Positions 7,446-14,871 of a stretch of 64,000 bases of DNA are shown here, in pieces. This stretch comes from Jannaschia sp. S6380 (GTDB lineage Bacteria; Pseudomonadota; Alphaproteobacteria; Rhodobacterales; Rhodobacteraceae): the NCBI RefSeq assembly GCF_023015695.1, contig NZ_JALKAS010000001.1:744001-808000 (forward strand). Direction: 5' to 3'. Under the pieces are notes generated by a model. It was not told the origin of the DNA, ran no database searches, and saw only the letters and a list, made by a program, of their open reading frames with translations. Made by a program: the position numbers and the translations under genes. Numbering within the stretch: the first letter of the stretch is position 1; each line of letters begins with the position of its first letter.

Positions 7446-8429
7446 ATGGCTGCCCAATCACACGCCGGGCATATGCCCACATCCGGTAAAGCCCTCGTTA
7501 TCTCCGCCTGGTTGACAGGCGTCTACTTCGTCATCGAACTCGCTGTCGGTCTCTGGACTGGATCGATTGCGGTGCTTTCCGATGCTTTCCACACGCTCTC
7601 AGCAGTAGGAGGCGTCTTGGTCGCGATCATTGCACAACGTATCGCGCAACGGCCTGCCGACGCGCAACGCAGTTTTGGCTGGTACCGTGCCGAGATCATC
7701 GGCGCGCTGGTCAATGGCGGCTTCCTGCTCGGCATGGCGCTTCTTGTCATTTGGATGGGCGTGATGCGGCTCGGCAATCCGATCCATCTGCCAACCGGCC
7801 CCATGCTCTGGGTAGCGTTCGGCGGATTGGTCACAGAGATCATCTCGCTTGGCCTGATGTGGAAATCGAGTCGCGATGATTTGAACGCGCGCGGCGCGCT
7901 TTGGCACATCATCCAGACCTTCGTCGGCAGCCTTCTGATCATCGTGACTGCCCTGGTGATCCAGTTCACCGGCTTTCTTCAAATCGACCCGATCCTTGGG
8001 GCCGTATTCGGGGTCGTTCTGCTCTGGGCCTCGATCGGCGTCATTCGCGAAGCCGTACACATCCTCATGGAGGGGACACCAGAGGAGACGGACCTCGATG
8101 CAGTGATCGACGATCTCCGTGATCAGGACGGTGTCCTCGATGTCCATCATGCACATGCCTGGACACTGACAAGCGGCAAACACGCTTTTTCCGCGCATTT
8201 GCGCCATACCGATCCGGCCGAAGCCGCCGGGATTCTCGAAAACGCGTACAGTCGGCTGACGCGCGACCACGGCTTCCATATGGTGACCCTGCAACTTGAG
8301 ACCGACTGCCTCGACGAACGACATGCTCAAGATCTTGATGTGACGCGCGACACGATCGGCAGCACGCTCGACATGGACGAGCACCCCGCTACAACTGGTG
8401 ATAAAACAAAAGGGAGCCACCACCATTGA
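7446..8429 (+). CDS. CDF-family transporter with a substituted metal site
   Basis: A 327-residue protein with the six-helix cation diffusion facilitator fold and a C-terminal cytoplasmic domain (HVHH-like DVHHAHAW region), ending in a His-rich tail. Canonical CDF exporters use H/D-x3-D in TM2 and H-x3-D in TM5. Here TM2 is H49-TLS-A53 and TM5 is H154-IIQ-T158, so both transport-site aspartates are missing; the canonical CDF at 12129-13058 has H49/D53 and H154/D158. Either the metal specificity has changed or this copy does not transport. It sits behind a CueR-type promoter and overlaps the DUF411 gene by four bases. Confidence 0.85.
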   Translation: MAAQSHAGHMPTSGKALVISAWLTGVYFVIELAVGLWTGSIAVLSDAFHTLSAVGGVLVAIIAQRIAQRPADAQRSFGWYRAEIIGALVNGGFLLGMALLVIWMGVMRLGNPIHLPTGPMLWVAFGGLVTEIISLGLMWKSSRDDLNARGALWHIIQTFVGSLLIIVTALVIQFTGFLQIDPILGAVFGVVLLWASIGVIREAVHILMEGTPEETDLDAVIDDLRDQDGVLDVHHAHAWTLTSGKHAFSAHLRHTDPAEAAGILENAYSRLTRDHGFHMVTLQLETDCLDERHAQDLDVTRDTIGSTLDMDEHPATTGDKTKGSHHH

Positions 8430-8875
8430 AACGACGAATTTTTCTGATTTCCACGGCTTCTACAGTCCTGGCACGTCCACTGTGGGCAAACACCTCTCCA
8501 GTTATCCAGGTGCTGAAGACACCGACATGCGGCTGTTGCACGGCATGGGTGGAGCACGTCCGACAAGCCGGATTCGCGGTCGAGGCGGAAAACGTTGATC
8601 AGGACGCGCTTTACGCATTCAAAGACAGGCTGCAAATCACGCCTGAGTTCGCCGGATGCCATACTGCAATTGTGGGTGACTATTTCATTGAAGGCCATGT
8701 GCCTGCCTCGGACATCGAACGCCTTCTAGCTGAGCGGCCCTCGGCGCGCGGCCTGGCCGTACCCGGCATGCCGATGAGCTCGCCTGGAATGGGCGGGCCC
8801 GGCGCAGGAGATACCTTTGACACGCTGCTTGTGGGCTCGGACGGATCAACCTCCGTTTTTGCCAGCCACAGTTAG
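8426..8875 (+). CDS. DUF411 metal-binding periplasmic protein
   Basis: A 149-residue protein with an RR-containing signal (residues 1-21). The DUF411 signature TPTCGCCTAW (Cys35, 37, 38) is followed by AGCHTA and by EGHVP and PGMPMSSPGM motifs. DUF411 proteins are thioredoxin-like and repeatedly found in copper and silver resistance clusters. The start is TTG at 8426, overlapping the CDF stop (TTGA), with an AGGGAG ribosome site at 8411-8416. The gene's last four bases overlap the end of the convergent Crp/Fnr gene. A second DUF411 copy lies at 15279-15773. Confidence 0.85.
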   Translation: MKRRIFLISTASTVLARPLWANTSPVIQVLKTPTCGCCTAWVEHVRQAGFAVEAENVDQDALYAFKDRLQITPEFAGCHTAIVGDYFIEGHVPASDIERLLAERPSARGLAVPGMPMSSPGMGGPGAGDTFDTLLVGSDGSTSVFASHS

Positions 8876-9444
8876 AAAGCCCCCGGTAAGCGATAAATGC
8901 CGCGGGACGGGTTTGTGACACGTCCTGCCTCAACGAGCGCCCGAAGCGCGCGATACGTCGCCTCGTGGCTCAGGCGCAAGAGCGCTGCGAAATCGATAAC
9001 TTGACCATCGAGCAGTCCGGCGACAAGCCCGGCCATTACACGCTCTTCCGCGCTTCGAATGCCGACGATTTCGAGAAGCTGTCGCTGCGCTTGTATCTGT
9101 CGGGCAGCCTGACGACCATAGGCGCGCGCGAACTCAACATCTCCAAACGCTCCTAGGACAGCGGTTTTGTCGATCCTCATGAACTCACCCGCTTCGATTA
9201 CAAGAGCGTCGCAGTGGTAGTGTTCCGAGAATATCGAGGCCTCGGCGAAACTCGTCCCAGCCTTTGCGCGATGGATCACGAAACGCTCGCCATTCGGCCC
9301 AACCCGCTCAAGATGCACGCTCCCGGTTAGTACGATGTACAGTCCCGTCGTCTCGGCGCCTTGCCGAAAGAGCGTTTCGCGAGCGTCGGCGGAGAAGAGT
9401 TTCTGCGCGGATTTTGGAAGGCGGGCGTAGGGATCAGGCATCAT
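8872..9444 (-). CDS. Crp/Fnr-family regulator, module 1
   Basis: A 190-residue regulator with an N-terminal cyclic-nucleotide-binding-like barrel (about 15-110), a dimer helix and a C-terminal winged helix (about 145-190, LLRLSHEATYRALRALVEAG). It lacks the N-terminal Cys cluster of FNR. The barrel carries FAEAS...YHCDA with His77-Cys78, a motif shared with the second copy at 13629-14159. The start codon (ATG at 9444, or 9441) lies in or beside a 20-base palindrome with no Shine-Dalgarno in front, suggesting autoregulation and possibly a leaderless message. Its divergent neighbour is a secreted protein. Confidence 0.85.
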   Translation of the reverse strand: MMPDPYARLPKSAQKLFSADARETLFRQGAETTGLYIVLTGSVHLERVGPNGERFVIHRAKAGTSFAEASIFSEHYHCDALVIEAGEFMRIDKTAVLGAFGDVEFARAYGRQAARQIQAQRQLLEIVGIRSAEERVMAGLVAGLLDGQVIDFAALLRLSHEATYRALRALVEAGRVTNPSRGIYRLPGAF

Positions 9445-9461
9445 ATGATTGAAATCATATG
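9442..9461. promoter_or_regulatory. Palindromic Crp/Fnr operator, module 1
   Basis: A perfect inverted repeat CATATGAT-TGAA-ATCATATG. Its core ATGAT-N4-ATCAT (9445-9458) matches the spacing of FNR-type boxes (TTGAT-N4-ATCAA) and recurs at 14158-14171. The regulator's start codon is within it, and the divergent gene begins about 60 bases away. Confidence 0.75.
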
Positions 9462-9518
9462 CGGAGATACGCGCTCTTGCTAGAGCTTGCCGAAATCATC
9501 TTCGCGAAGGATCAGCCC

Positions 9519-10043
9519 ATGCGTTTTCCCATTTTGGTATTCTCCCTTTTGGTTGCAGCCCCTGCGTTCGCTCAACACAGCCACTCAGGAAACGTCCGCA
9601 TGATGGCCGGGCCACAGGAGGCCGGCCAATCCGGTTTTGCCGCCCTGACCGAAATCGTGACGATCCTCAGAGACGACCCGGAAACCGACTGGAGCACGGT
9701 CGATATAGCCGCTCTCCGTCGACACCTAGTTGACATGGACTTGCTGACCACGGAGTCCAAGGTCGATGTCATACAACGCCCCGAAGGAGCCAGGTTCGAG
9801 ATACGGGGAACTCAGCGTGTTCTTGAGGCCATCCGCGCCATGGTGCCGACCCACGCACCTTTCCTCGCTGCGGAGACGGGTTGGGATGTCTCAACCGAAG
9901 AACTTGAAGACGGCGTGGCCCTGATCGCCGATGGCGACGCTGCACAAATCCAGGGTCTGGGCTTCTTCGGAGTGATGACGATCGGGGCGCATCACCAGGA
10001 ACATCATCTGATGTTGGCAAAGGGTGCCGCACCTCATCGATAG
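9519..10043 (+). CDS. Secreted HLVDMD-motif protein, module 1 (unknown family)
   Basis: A 174-residue protein with a clear signal peptide (1-18, ending AFA). A mature region starting with His residues (QHSHSG) follows. It shares with the protein at 14228-14806 the blocks TDWSTVD/TDWSQVD, HLVDMD (69-74), AMVP(T/A)HA, GLGFFG (146-151) and a C-terminal HHxxHHLM (158-165). The His and Met clusters suggest metal binding in the periplasm. I cannot assign a named family. The ATG at 9519 is preceded by GAAGGA at 9506-9511; an earlier in-frame ATG at 9459 lies in the palindrome and is less likely. The divergent Crp/Fnr gene is the probable regulator. Confidence 0.7.
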   Translation: MRFPILVFSLLVAAPAFAQHSHSGNVRMMAGPQEAGQSGFAALTEIVTILRDDPETDWSTVDIAALRRHLVDMDLLTTESKVDVIQRPEGARFEIRGTQRVLEAIRAMVPTHAPFLAAETGWDVSTEELEDGVALIADGDAAQIQGLGFFGVMTIGAHHQEHHLMLAKGAAPHR

Positions 10044-10661
10044 AAAACGAGGTCGAATAGATCGCGCGGGTGACTATGCCATTAGCCTTTGCGCTGCCCC
10101 TAGGGAATTTGCCACAACGTGTTGCGAGGGAGTTTCTGATTGAACGGAATTGCAGATACTCGAAACGTACCCGACGTAGTGCGACAGAGCCCGAACGCAA
10201 CATGAACATAAGCTGCACACACCACCACGTAAGCTACTGAAATCACGCCATAATCGCCACCATCCATCATCGGCGCAGTAGACAATCGCGCTGCCGCGTA
10301 GGCTGCGTTGTTGGGCATTCAAAGCTCTCCTCGGGTCCGCCATCACTTGGGACGGACCTGCTCTGCACACCATACGCACACGAGAGACATGCCGCCACCC
10401 TGCCCCGTAGAACGACAGGGTTTCGGCGGCTCTTGGGCGGGTCAGGCTCCTATCCCGCGTATGACGACCGTTCCGGTCGCGTTCCAAACTTGGGTGATCT
10501 TTGTCGCCGACCTGCCCGGGAACGGTCGTTCGTGAAACTTGCCGCAAATGACGGCTGTGAGCCCAACGCAACCGATGCTGCAAAATGTACGAATGTCAGC
10601 TTTCAAAGCATAATCGACGCAGTGGTGCCATCTGCGATGACGCATAATTATGCTGTCCTGG
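10044..10661. other. Intergenic stretch, no convincing gene apart from a dispersed repeat
   Basis: About 620 bases between the HLVDMD gene and the HMA-CDF gene. Open frames here are short, overlap on both strands and have no family signature. The only structure I can support is the repeat copy at 10172-10298, which matches 23699-23825. Confidence 0.6.
10172..10298 (-). repeat. Dispersed repeat, copy A (possible small coding unit)
   Basis: This stretch aligns with 23699-23825 at roughly 65-70% identity by eye, with a few small gaps. On the minus strand both copies read an APMMDGGD peptide followed by IS and CAAxVHV in the same frame. Several differences fall in third codon positions. It may be a decayed small-protein gene or a dispersed intergenic element. 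Confidence 0.55.
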
Positions 10662-11531
10662 CTACAGCGGTCGGCTATTTCTTGATGCCAACTGCTCTCG
10701 CAAATCAGCTCGCGCGTCGCGAATAATGGCCCAGGACGAGTGCAGGAACAGCGCCGCGATCCCGAAAGCGACGACCAAGTCCGGCCAGGCGCTGCCGGAC
10801 CACGCGACAAGCCCGGCCGCGATCACGACGGCAAGGTTGCCGATGGCGTCGTTGCGCGAGAACAGCCAGACCGCCCGCATGTTGGCGTCTCCCTTCCGGT
10901 GCTTCAGAAGCGGCAGGACGGCGAGGATATTGACGATCAGCGCACCCACGGCGAAGGCACCCATCAGCCCCGCCTCGGGCGTGGCCTGATTCAGGACGCG
11001 CCAGAGAGTGCTGGCAACGACACCGAGACCCAGAAGGCCAAGGAACACGCCCTGGATCATGGCGGATCGGGCACGCCACGTCAGGCTCCAGCCGATGGCG
11101 AGCAGGCCGAGAAACGTGATCGCCCCGTCGCCGAGGAAATCGAGGGCATCCGCCTTCAGCGCCTGCGAGCCGGACAGAAACCCACCCGCCATTTCCACGA
11201 CGCCATAGCCGAGGTTGAGCACCACCACGATCCAGAGCGCCCGGCGATAGGACGGGTCCTTGTAGGCCGGATCGGTCGAGGTGTCGTCGCCCTCGATCCG
11301 CTCGAAGCCGTATCCTGTCGCTTCCAGTGCTGGGCGCAGCTTCGGAAGATCGCCTTCCGCGATGCGCAGCGTCATGATGTGGGTTGCAGACGAGACCTTG
11401 ACGTCTTCCGCCGCGACGCCCGCCGACCGCGCGGCACGTTCGATCTCGGCCGCATCCTTCGCGCAATCCGTCCCGTGCACCCGCATCCGGATAGGGGTGT
11501 TCTGATCGCCGGTCTTTTCTCGCTTTGTCAT
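10662..11531 (-). CDS. HMA-domain cation transporter, CDF superfamily
   Basis: A 289-residue protein. A ferredoxin-like heavy-metal-associated domain at about 14-75 keeps only one Cys (GTDCAKDA). A six-helix CDF-type membrane domain follows, with KADALDFLGDG in TM2 and FSRNDAIGNLAV in TM5. These acidic sites resemble the cation transporter branch found beside czcD-like genes. The ATG at 11531 is chosen because the longer frame runs into the methyltransferase gene. It is the last gene of the CDF/methyltransferase operon, 13 bases after the previous stop. The probable substrate is Zn, Cd or Co, inferred from the regulator at 13188. Confidence 0.8.
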   Translation of the reverse strand: MTKREKTGDQNTPIRMRVHGTDCAKDAAEIERAARSAGVAAEDVKVSSATHIMTLRIAEGDLPKLRPALEATGYGFERIEGDDTSTDPAYKDPSYRRALWIVVVLNLGYGVVEMAGGFLSGSQALKADALDFLGDGAITFLGLLAIGWSLTWRARSAMIQGVFLGLLGLGVVASTLWRVLNQATPEAGLMGAFAVGALIVNILAVLPLLKHRKGDANMRAVWLFSRNDAIGNLAVVIAAGLVAWSGSAWPDLVVAFGIAALFLHSSWAIIRDARADLREQLASRNSRPL

Positions 11532-11544
11532 CTCGAAAATTCTC

Positions 11545-12132
11545 TCAACGTGAAGGAACGCCCCATCCCGGCCAGCCCAAGAACCGTGGAACGCGATTGC
11601 GGTAACATCGATAGGCTTCGCCATAGACATCTTCCAGCCACGGCTCTTCGGCGAACGGGGCAAGAGCCAGCGCCGCAAAACCGCCCGCCGCGATGATCCA
11701 GGCCGATGGCGATGCGGATAGAACGGCCCATCCGATCAGAATGCCCATGTCGGCGAGGTATTGCGGGTTGCGGCTGTAGCGATAGAGGCCGTCCGTCTTC
11801 AGGTGACTGCGCGCCCCGCTCGTCGCATCCATGTCGATGCCGAAAACCGCGCGCCACACAATCAGATTTCCGGCCAGAATGAGAGGCAACCCAACGCCGA
11901 ACCGTAGCCAGCCGGGCCAGTCGAGCGCATTCCATTCGATAATGCCCACGAGGGATGCAGCCGCAAAAATTGCGACGGTCGGAGACCAGATCTTGATCTG
12001 TGTGAACGGGGTGACTCGACCAGTCGGCCAGAGACGGCGCGATGGAAAAAAGATCGACCAGACAAGCACCGCACCGAGAAACGTTGCGCTGATGAGCGCT
12101 AGGAAAGTCACCGACGCCACGAAAGCGCTCAC
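11545..12132 (-). CDS. Isoprenylcysteine methyltransferase-like membrane protein
   Basis: A 195-residue protein with four to five hydrophobic helices. The signature of the ICMT/PEMT-like family is near the C-terminus: GLYRYSRNPQY, then EEPWLEDVYGEAYRCY. Bacterial members are poorly understood membrane methyltransferases and are often encoded beside metal efflux genes. The GTG at 12132 overlaps the CDF stop (GTGA), so it is translated with the upstream exporter. A much longer frame to 12480 reads through the CDF gene and is rejected. The methylated substrate is unknown. Confidence 0.78.
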   Translation of the reverse strand: MSAFVASVTFLALISATFLGAVLVWSIFFPSRRLWPTGRVTPFTQIKIWSPTVAIFAAASLVGIIEWNALDWPGWLRFGVGLPLILAGNLIVWRAVFGIDMDATSGARSHLKTDGLYRYSRNPQYLADMGILIGWAVLSASPSAWIIAAGGFAALALAPFAEEPWLEDVYGEAYRCYRNRVPRFLGWPGWGVPSR

Positions 12133-13058
12133 GTCGCCGCCCCACCGTGCCCGCGCCCGCCGAATTCGGACGGTGCATCGCAGGCGTGTCGCGCGCATTC
12201 CAGCTCCAGCGTGGTGTGCTCGATGTCGAACCTGTCGGAAAGGACGGCTTTGATCCGTTCCTTGATCGCGTCGGCATCGTTCCAGCGTCCCTCCTCGATC
12301 ACGACATGGGCGTCGAGCGCCGCGTGATGCTCGTTCATCTGCCAGAAATGCGCGTGGTGGATGCCCGTGACGCCGGGCACATTGCGCACAGCGTCGAGAA
12401 CGCCGCGCGTCTCGATGTCGGGCGGCGATCCAAGCATCAGGATGCGGATGACTGGGCCGATTTCCCGGAAGGATTGCCACAGGATGTAGCCCGCGATCAT
12501 GACCGTCACGATGGGGTCGATCAGTCGCCAGTCGTAGAGCAGGATCAGCGTGCCCGCGACAATCACGGCAATCGAGCCGAGCGCGTCAGCGACATTGTGC
12601 AGGAACGCTGCACGGATGTTCACGCTGGATTTGGACATCGTGTAGGTCAGCAGCGCCGTTGCCGCGTCCACGACCAGAGCGATGCCCGCGATGATGACGA
12701 TCAGCCATCCCTCGACGTCCTGCGGGTCTGCGAACCGCATCGCCGCCTCGTAGAGCAGGTAGAGGCCGATCACGATCAGCGTCGTGTAGTTGATGAGCGC
12801 GGCGACCACCTCGACCCGGCCGTAGCCGAACGTCATGTCTTCATCTCTCGGCCGTCGCGCGATCTTGCGGGCAGCGAAGGCGATGATGAGCGAGATCGCG
12901 TCGGAGAAGTTGTGCAGCGCATCGGCGATCAGCGCGAGCGAGCCGGAGACGATCCCGCCGACAATCTGCGCGACGGTCAGCCCGAGATTGACGGCAATCG
13001 CCGCAAACACCCGGCGGTCGCCCGCCTCCGGGTCAATGTGAACGTGGTCATGCGGCAT
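12129..13058 (-). CDS. CDF-family divalent metal exporter (CzcD/ZitB type)
   Basis: A 309-residue six-helix transporter with an N-terminal His segment (MPHDHVH). The complete transport site is H49-NFS-D53 in TM2 and H154-NVA-D158 in TM5, and a C-terminal domain carries HHAHF and HVVIEE motifs. This family exports Zn, Cd or Co against protons. Start ATG 13058 is preferred over 13109 because it has AAGGTG ahead and matches family length. It is the first gene of a three-gene operon read from a 19-base-spacer promoter beside the MerR-type gene. Confidence 0.9.
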   Translation of the reverse strand: MPHDHVHIDPEAGDRRVFAAIAVNLGLTVAQIVGGIVSGSLALIADALHNFSDAISLIIAFAARKIARRPRDEDMTFGYGRVEVVAALINYTTLIVIGLYLLYEAAMRFADPQDVEGWLIVIIAGIALVVDAATALLTYTMSKSSVNIRAAFLHNVADALGSIAVIVAGTLILLYDWRLIDPIVTVMIAGYILWQSFREIGPVIRILMLGSPPDIETRGVLDAVRNVPGVTGIHHAHFWQMNEHHAALDAHVVIEEGRWNDADAIKERIKAVLSDRFDIEHTTLELECARHACDAPSEFGGRGHGGAAT

Positions 13059-13145
13059 TCGCTGCACCTTGCCTAGAATATTTGGCCCGACATCGGGGCG
13101 GAAAAACACGAGTCATTGCAAGCCTCTGGATTCGTTGCTGCCGAC

Positions 13146-13176
13146 AAGATAGGGTCTCTAGTCACTAGAGGTTCAA
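13146..13176 (-). promoter_or_regulatory. MerR-type (CadR/PbrR-like) promoter of the CDF operon
   Basis: On the minus strand, a -35 TTGAAC (13171-13176) and a -10 TATCTT (13146-13151) are spaced by 19 bases. Between them is a perfect 7-1-7 palindrome, CTCTAGT-C-ACTAGAG (13156-13170), close to published PbrR/CadR operator cores. The adjacent MerR-family gene starts 12 bases beyond, so one site probably serves both directions. Confidence 0.82.
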
Positions 13177-13187
13177 GAGGTAATCCC

Positions 13188-13604
13188 ATGCTGTCGATTG
13201 GCGAGCTTTCCAGACGCACCAGGGTCAAGGTTCCGACCATCCGCTACTACGAGACTGTCGGCCTGCTGACCGCACCCGAGCGCACCGGAGGCAATCAAAG
13301 ACGATACGATCAGGCAGGCCTGGAGCGGTTGAGCTTCATCAGGCACGCACGGGACCTCGGTTTCTCGATTGAAGCGATCTCGTCGCTGATCGAGCTTCAG
13401 GATCACCCCGACCGGTCCTGCCAGGCGGCGACCGAGATCGCCGCCGCCCAGCTCTCGGATGTCCGGGCGAAGATCAAACGGCTCCGCGCGCTGGAGAAGG
13501 AGCTTCTGCGCATCGCCGATGGGTGTGACGGCGATGGCGTCTCGGAAGACTGCTATGTGCTGGCGTCCCTCGCCGACCACGACCTGTGCCAGCGGGAGCA
13601 TTGA
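13188..13604 (+). CDS. MerR-family metal regulator, Zn/Cd/Pb type
   Basis: A 138-residue regulator. The MerR winged helix begins MLSIGELSRRT and continues VPTIRYYETVGLL; a dimerisation helix and a C-terminal metal loop follow. The sensor Cys pattern is one Cys before the long helix (RSCQAA) plus C-x8-C in the loop (GCDGDGVSEDC), with a further His and Cys near the end. That pattern matches Cd/Pb/Zn sensors (CadR, PbrR) better than CueR, which lacks the first Cys and has C-x7-C. The ATG at 13188 follows its operator. It probably activates the divergent CDF operon. Confidence 0.87.
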   Translation: MLSIGELSRRTRVKVPTIRYYETVGLLTAPERTGGNQRRYDQAGLERLSFIRHARDLGFSIEAISSLIELQDHPDRSCQAATEIAAAQLSDVRAKIKRLRALEKELLRIADGCDGDGVSEDCYVLASLADHDLCQREH

Positions 13605-13628
13605 TCGGTTAGAACCTCTATGCCTCCG

Positions 13629-14159
13629 TCATTGTTCTTTACGGCTCCGTCGCCGTGCCAACTCTCGGTAAAGTGCGGGTGGCGAAACTCCGATCTGATT
13701 GGCAACCTCGGTCCAGCGGCCCTTCCGCGGCTCGCCGTGAAGGTCCAACCATGCGTCCAGCCTGTCTGCCACACGGCGCAGGCGCAGTGTCTCGATCCGC
13801 GCCCTCTGCGCCTGAACCTCTTTCGCGTGGGTTTCGACAAGGCTTAGGGCGGCATCCGGCTCACTCCGTAGCGCCGTGAGAAATTCCACCCTCGGCAAGT
13901 TGGCAATCGAGGCCTCCGATCTTGCAACCGCATCGCAGTGATAGGTCGCGGCAAAAAGGGAGGCTTCGGCCAACGCGGTGCCTGGCGTGGCAACATGCAG
14001 CGTCAGCGGTGTTCCGTCTTCCAGCGGGCGTTCCAGGGCGACAGCTCCTGCTCGGACCAGGAACATGGATCGGACCGCCTCTTCGCGCCGGAATAGATAC
14101 GCGCCCGACTCGATCTCGCGGACAGGCGCGCCGTCAAAGATATGTATCCAGCCCGACAT
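13629..14159 (-). CDS. Crp/Fnr-family regulator, module 2
   Basis: A 176-residue paralogue of the regulator at 8872-9444, with an effector barrel and a C-terminal helix-turn-helix (TEVANQIGVSPPALYRELARR). It has the same LAEAS...YHCDA block (His74-Cys75) and no FNR Cys cluster. The start MSGWIHIF (ATG 14159) is taken; an ATG at 14171 adds four residues. Both lie inside the palindrome at 14158-14171, and there is no Shine-Dalgarno. It faces the second HLVDMD gene, reproducing the arrangement of module 1. The signal sensed is unknown; copper or redox is inferred from the neighbourhood. Confidence 0.85.
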   Translation of the reverse strand: MSGWIHIFDGAPVREIESGAYLFRREEAVRSMFLVRAGAVALERPLEDGTPLTLHVATPGTALAEASLFAATYHCDAVARSEASIANLPRVEFLTALRSEPDAALSLVETHAKEVQAQRARIETLRLRRVADRLDAWLDLHGEPRKGRWTEVANQIGVSPPALYRELARRRSRKEQ

Positions 14160-14171
14160 GATAGATATCAT
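14158..14171. promoter_or_regulatory. Palindromic Crp/Fnr operator, module 2
   Basis: ATGAT-AGAT-ATCAT, the same half-sites and spacing as the site at 9445-9458. Outer bases GACAT and ATGTC (14155-14159 and 14172-14176) are also mirrored. It covers the start codon of the Crp/Fnr gene and lies 57 bases before the divergent gene. Confidence 0.72.
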
Positions 14172-14227
14172 ATGTCCGTTGTTCTGCTTTGGGTAGGGTG
14201 AGGCAACTCTGTGGATGGAGGTCGGGT

Positions 14228-14806
14228 ATGCAAATGAAGGTCATTCTGGGGGTGGCGATCCTGATCGGTGGAGCGGTTTTTGCGGTGGCGCAAACCGATC
14301 ATTCCGGCCATGGCGACGGTATGAACCACGCAGCACACAGTCAGGCAGGCGGATCGGCCCTGACCGAGCCTGGCCAAGACGCATTCGCCGCACTGTCCGA
14401 AGTCGTCGCCCTTCTGGAAGCCGATCCCGCGACGGACTGGTCACAGGTCGATCTTCGTGGCCTGCGCGATCATCTGGTCGACATGGACCGGCTGGTGAGC
14501 TTCACCGAAGTGGAAGAGGAGCCTGTCGATGGCGGTCTGCGCATGATCGTGACCGGTGATGCACAAACACTGGCGACATTGCGGCGGATGGTTCCTGCCC
14601 ATGCGGGCCAACTTGCCAACGATCCCCGCTGGACAGTCGATGTGACGGAGAGCAGGTCGGCGGTTGAGCTGGTCGTCACCAGCGATGATCCAGCGGTTAC
14701 GGCAAGGATAGGGGGACTCGGGTTCTTCGGCTTGATGGCAAGCCAGGATCATCATCGCGCGCATCACCTGATGATGGCGCGCGGGGAAGATGCGCACGCC
14801 CACTGA
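14228..14806 (+). CDS. Secreted HLVDMD-motif protein, module 2 (unknown family)
   Basis: A 192-residue paralogue of the protein at 9519-10043. A signal peptide (1-21) is followed by a His/Met-rich start (DHSGHGDGMNHAAHS). Shared blocks are FAALSEVV, TDWSQVD, HLVDMD (82-87), RMVPAHA, GLGFFG (163-168) and HHRAHHLMMARG (175-186), and the protein ends HAH. The likely role is periplasmic metal (copper) binding; no known family is recognised. The ATG at 14228 follows GGAGG at 14217-14221. It is divergent from the second Crp/Fnr gene and upstream of the DUF411/CopC/CopD/oxidase operon. Confidence 0.72.
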   Translation: MQMKVILGVAILIGGAVFAVAQTDHSGHGDGMNHAAHSQAGGSALTEPGQDAFAALSEVVALLEADPATDWSQVDLRGLRDHLVDMDRLVSFTEVEEEPVDGGLRMIVTGDAQTLATLRRMVPAHAGQLANDPRWTVDVTESRSAVELVVTSDDPAVTARIGGLGFFGLMASQDHHRAHHLMMARGEDAHAH

Positions 14807-14847
14807 GCCGCGACAGGATGTATCGCAGCTCCGGCTTGCAAATGCCC

Positions 14848-14868
14848 ATATACCCCATATAGGTATTT
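14848..14868. promoter_or_regulatory. CsoR-type operator 1
   Basis: The 21 bases here match the CsoR box at 21141-21161 in 19 positions (core ATACCCCATAT). It overlaps the expected -10 region behind a TTGCAA -35 at 14836-14841. It ends four bases before the ATG of the 104-residue protein, so CsoR binding should block this promoter. Confidence 0.75.
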
Positions 14869-14871
14869 GGT

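Noticed and set aside
10074-10583. Minus-strand frame of 169 codons in the 10.0-10.7 kb gap
   Set aside because: No ribosome site or domain; only the short APMMDGGD stretch, in a different frame, is shared with 23.7 kb.
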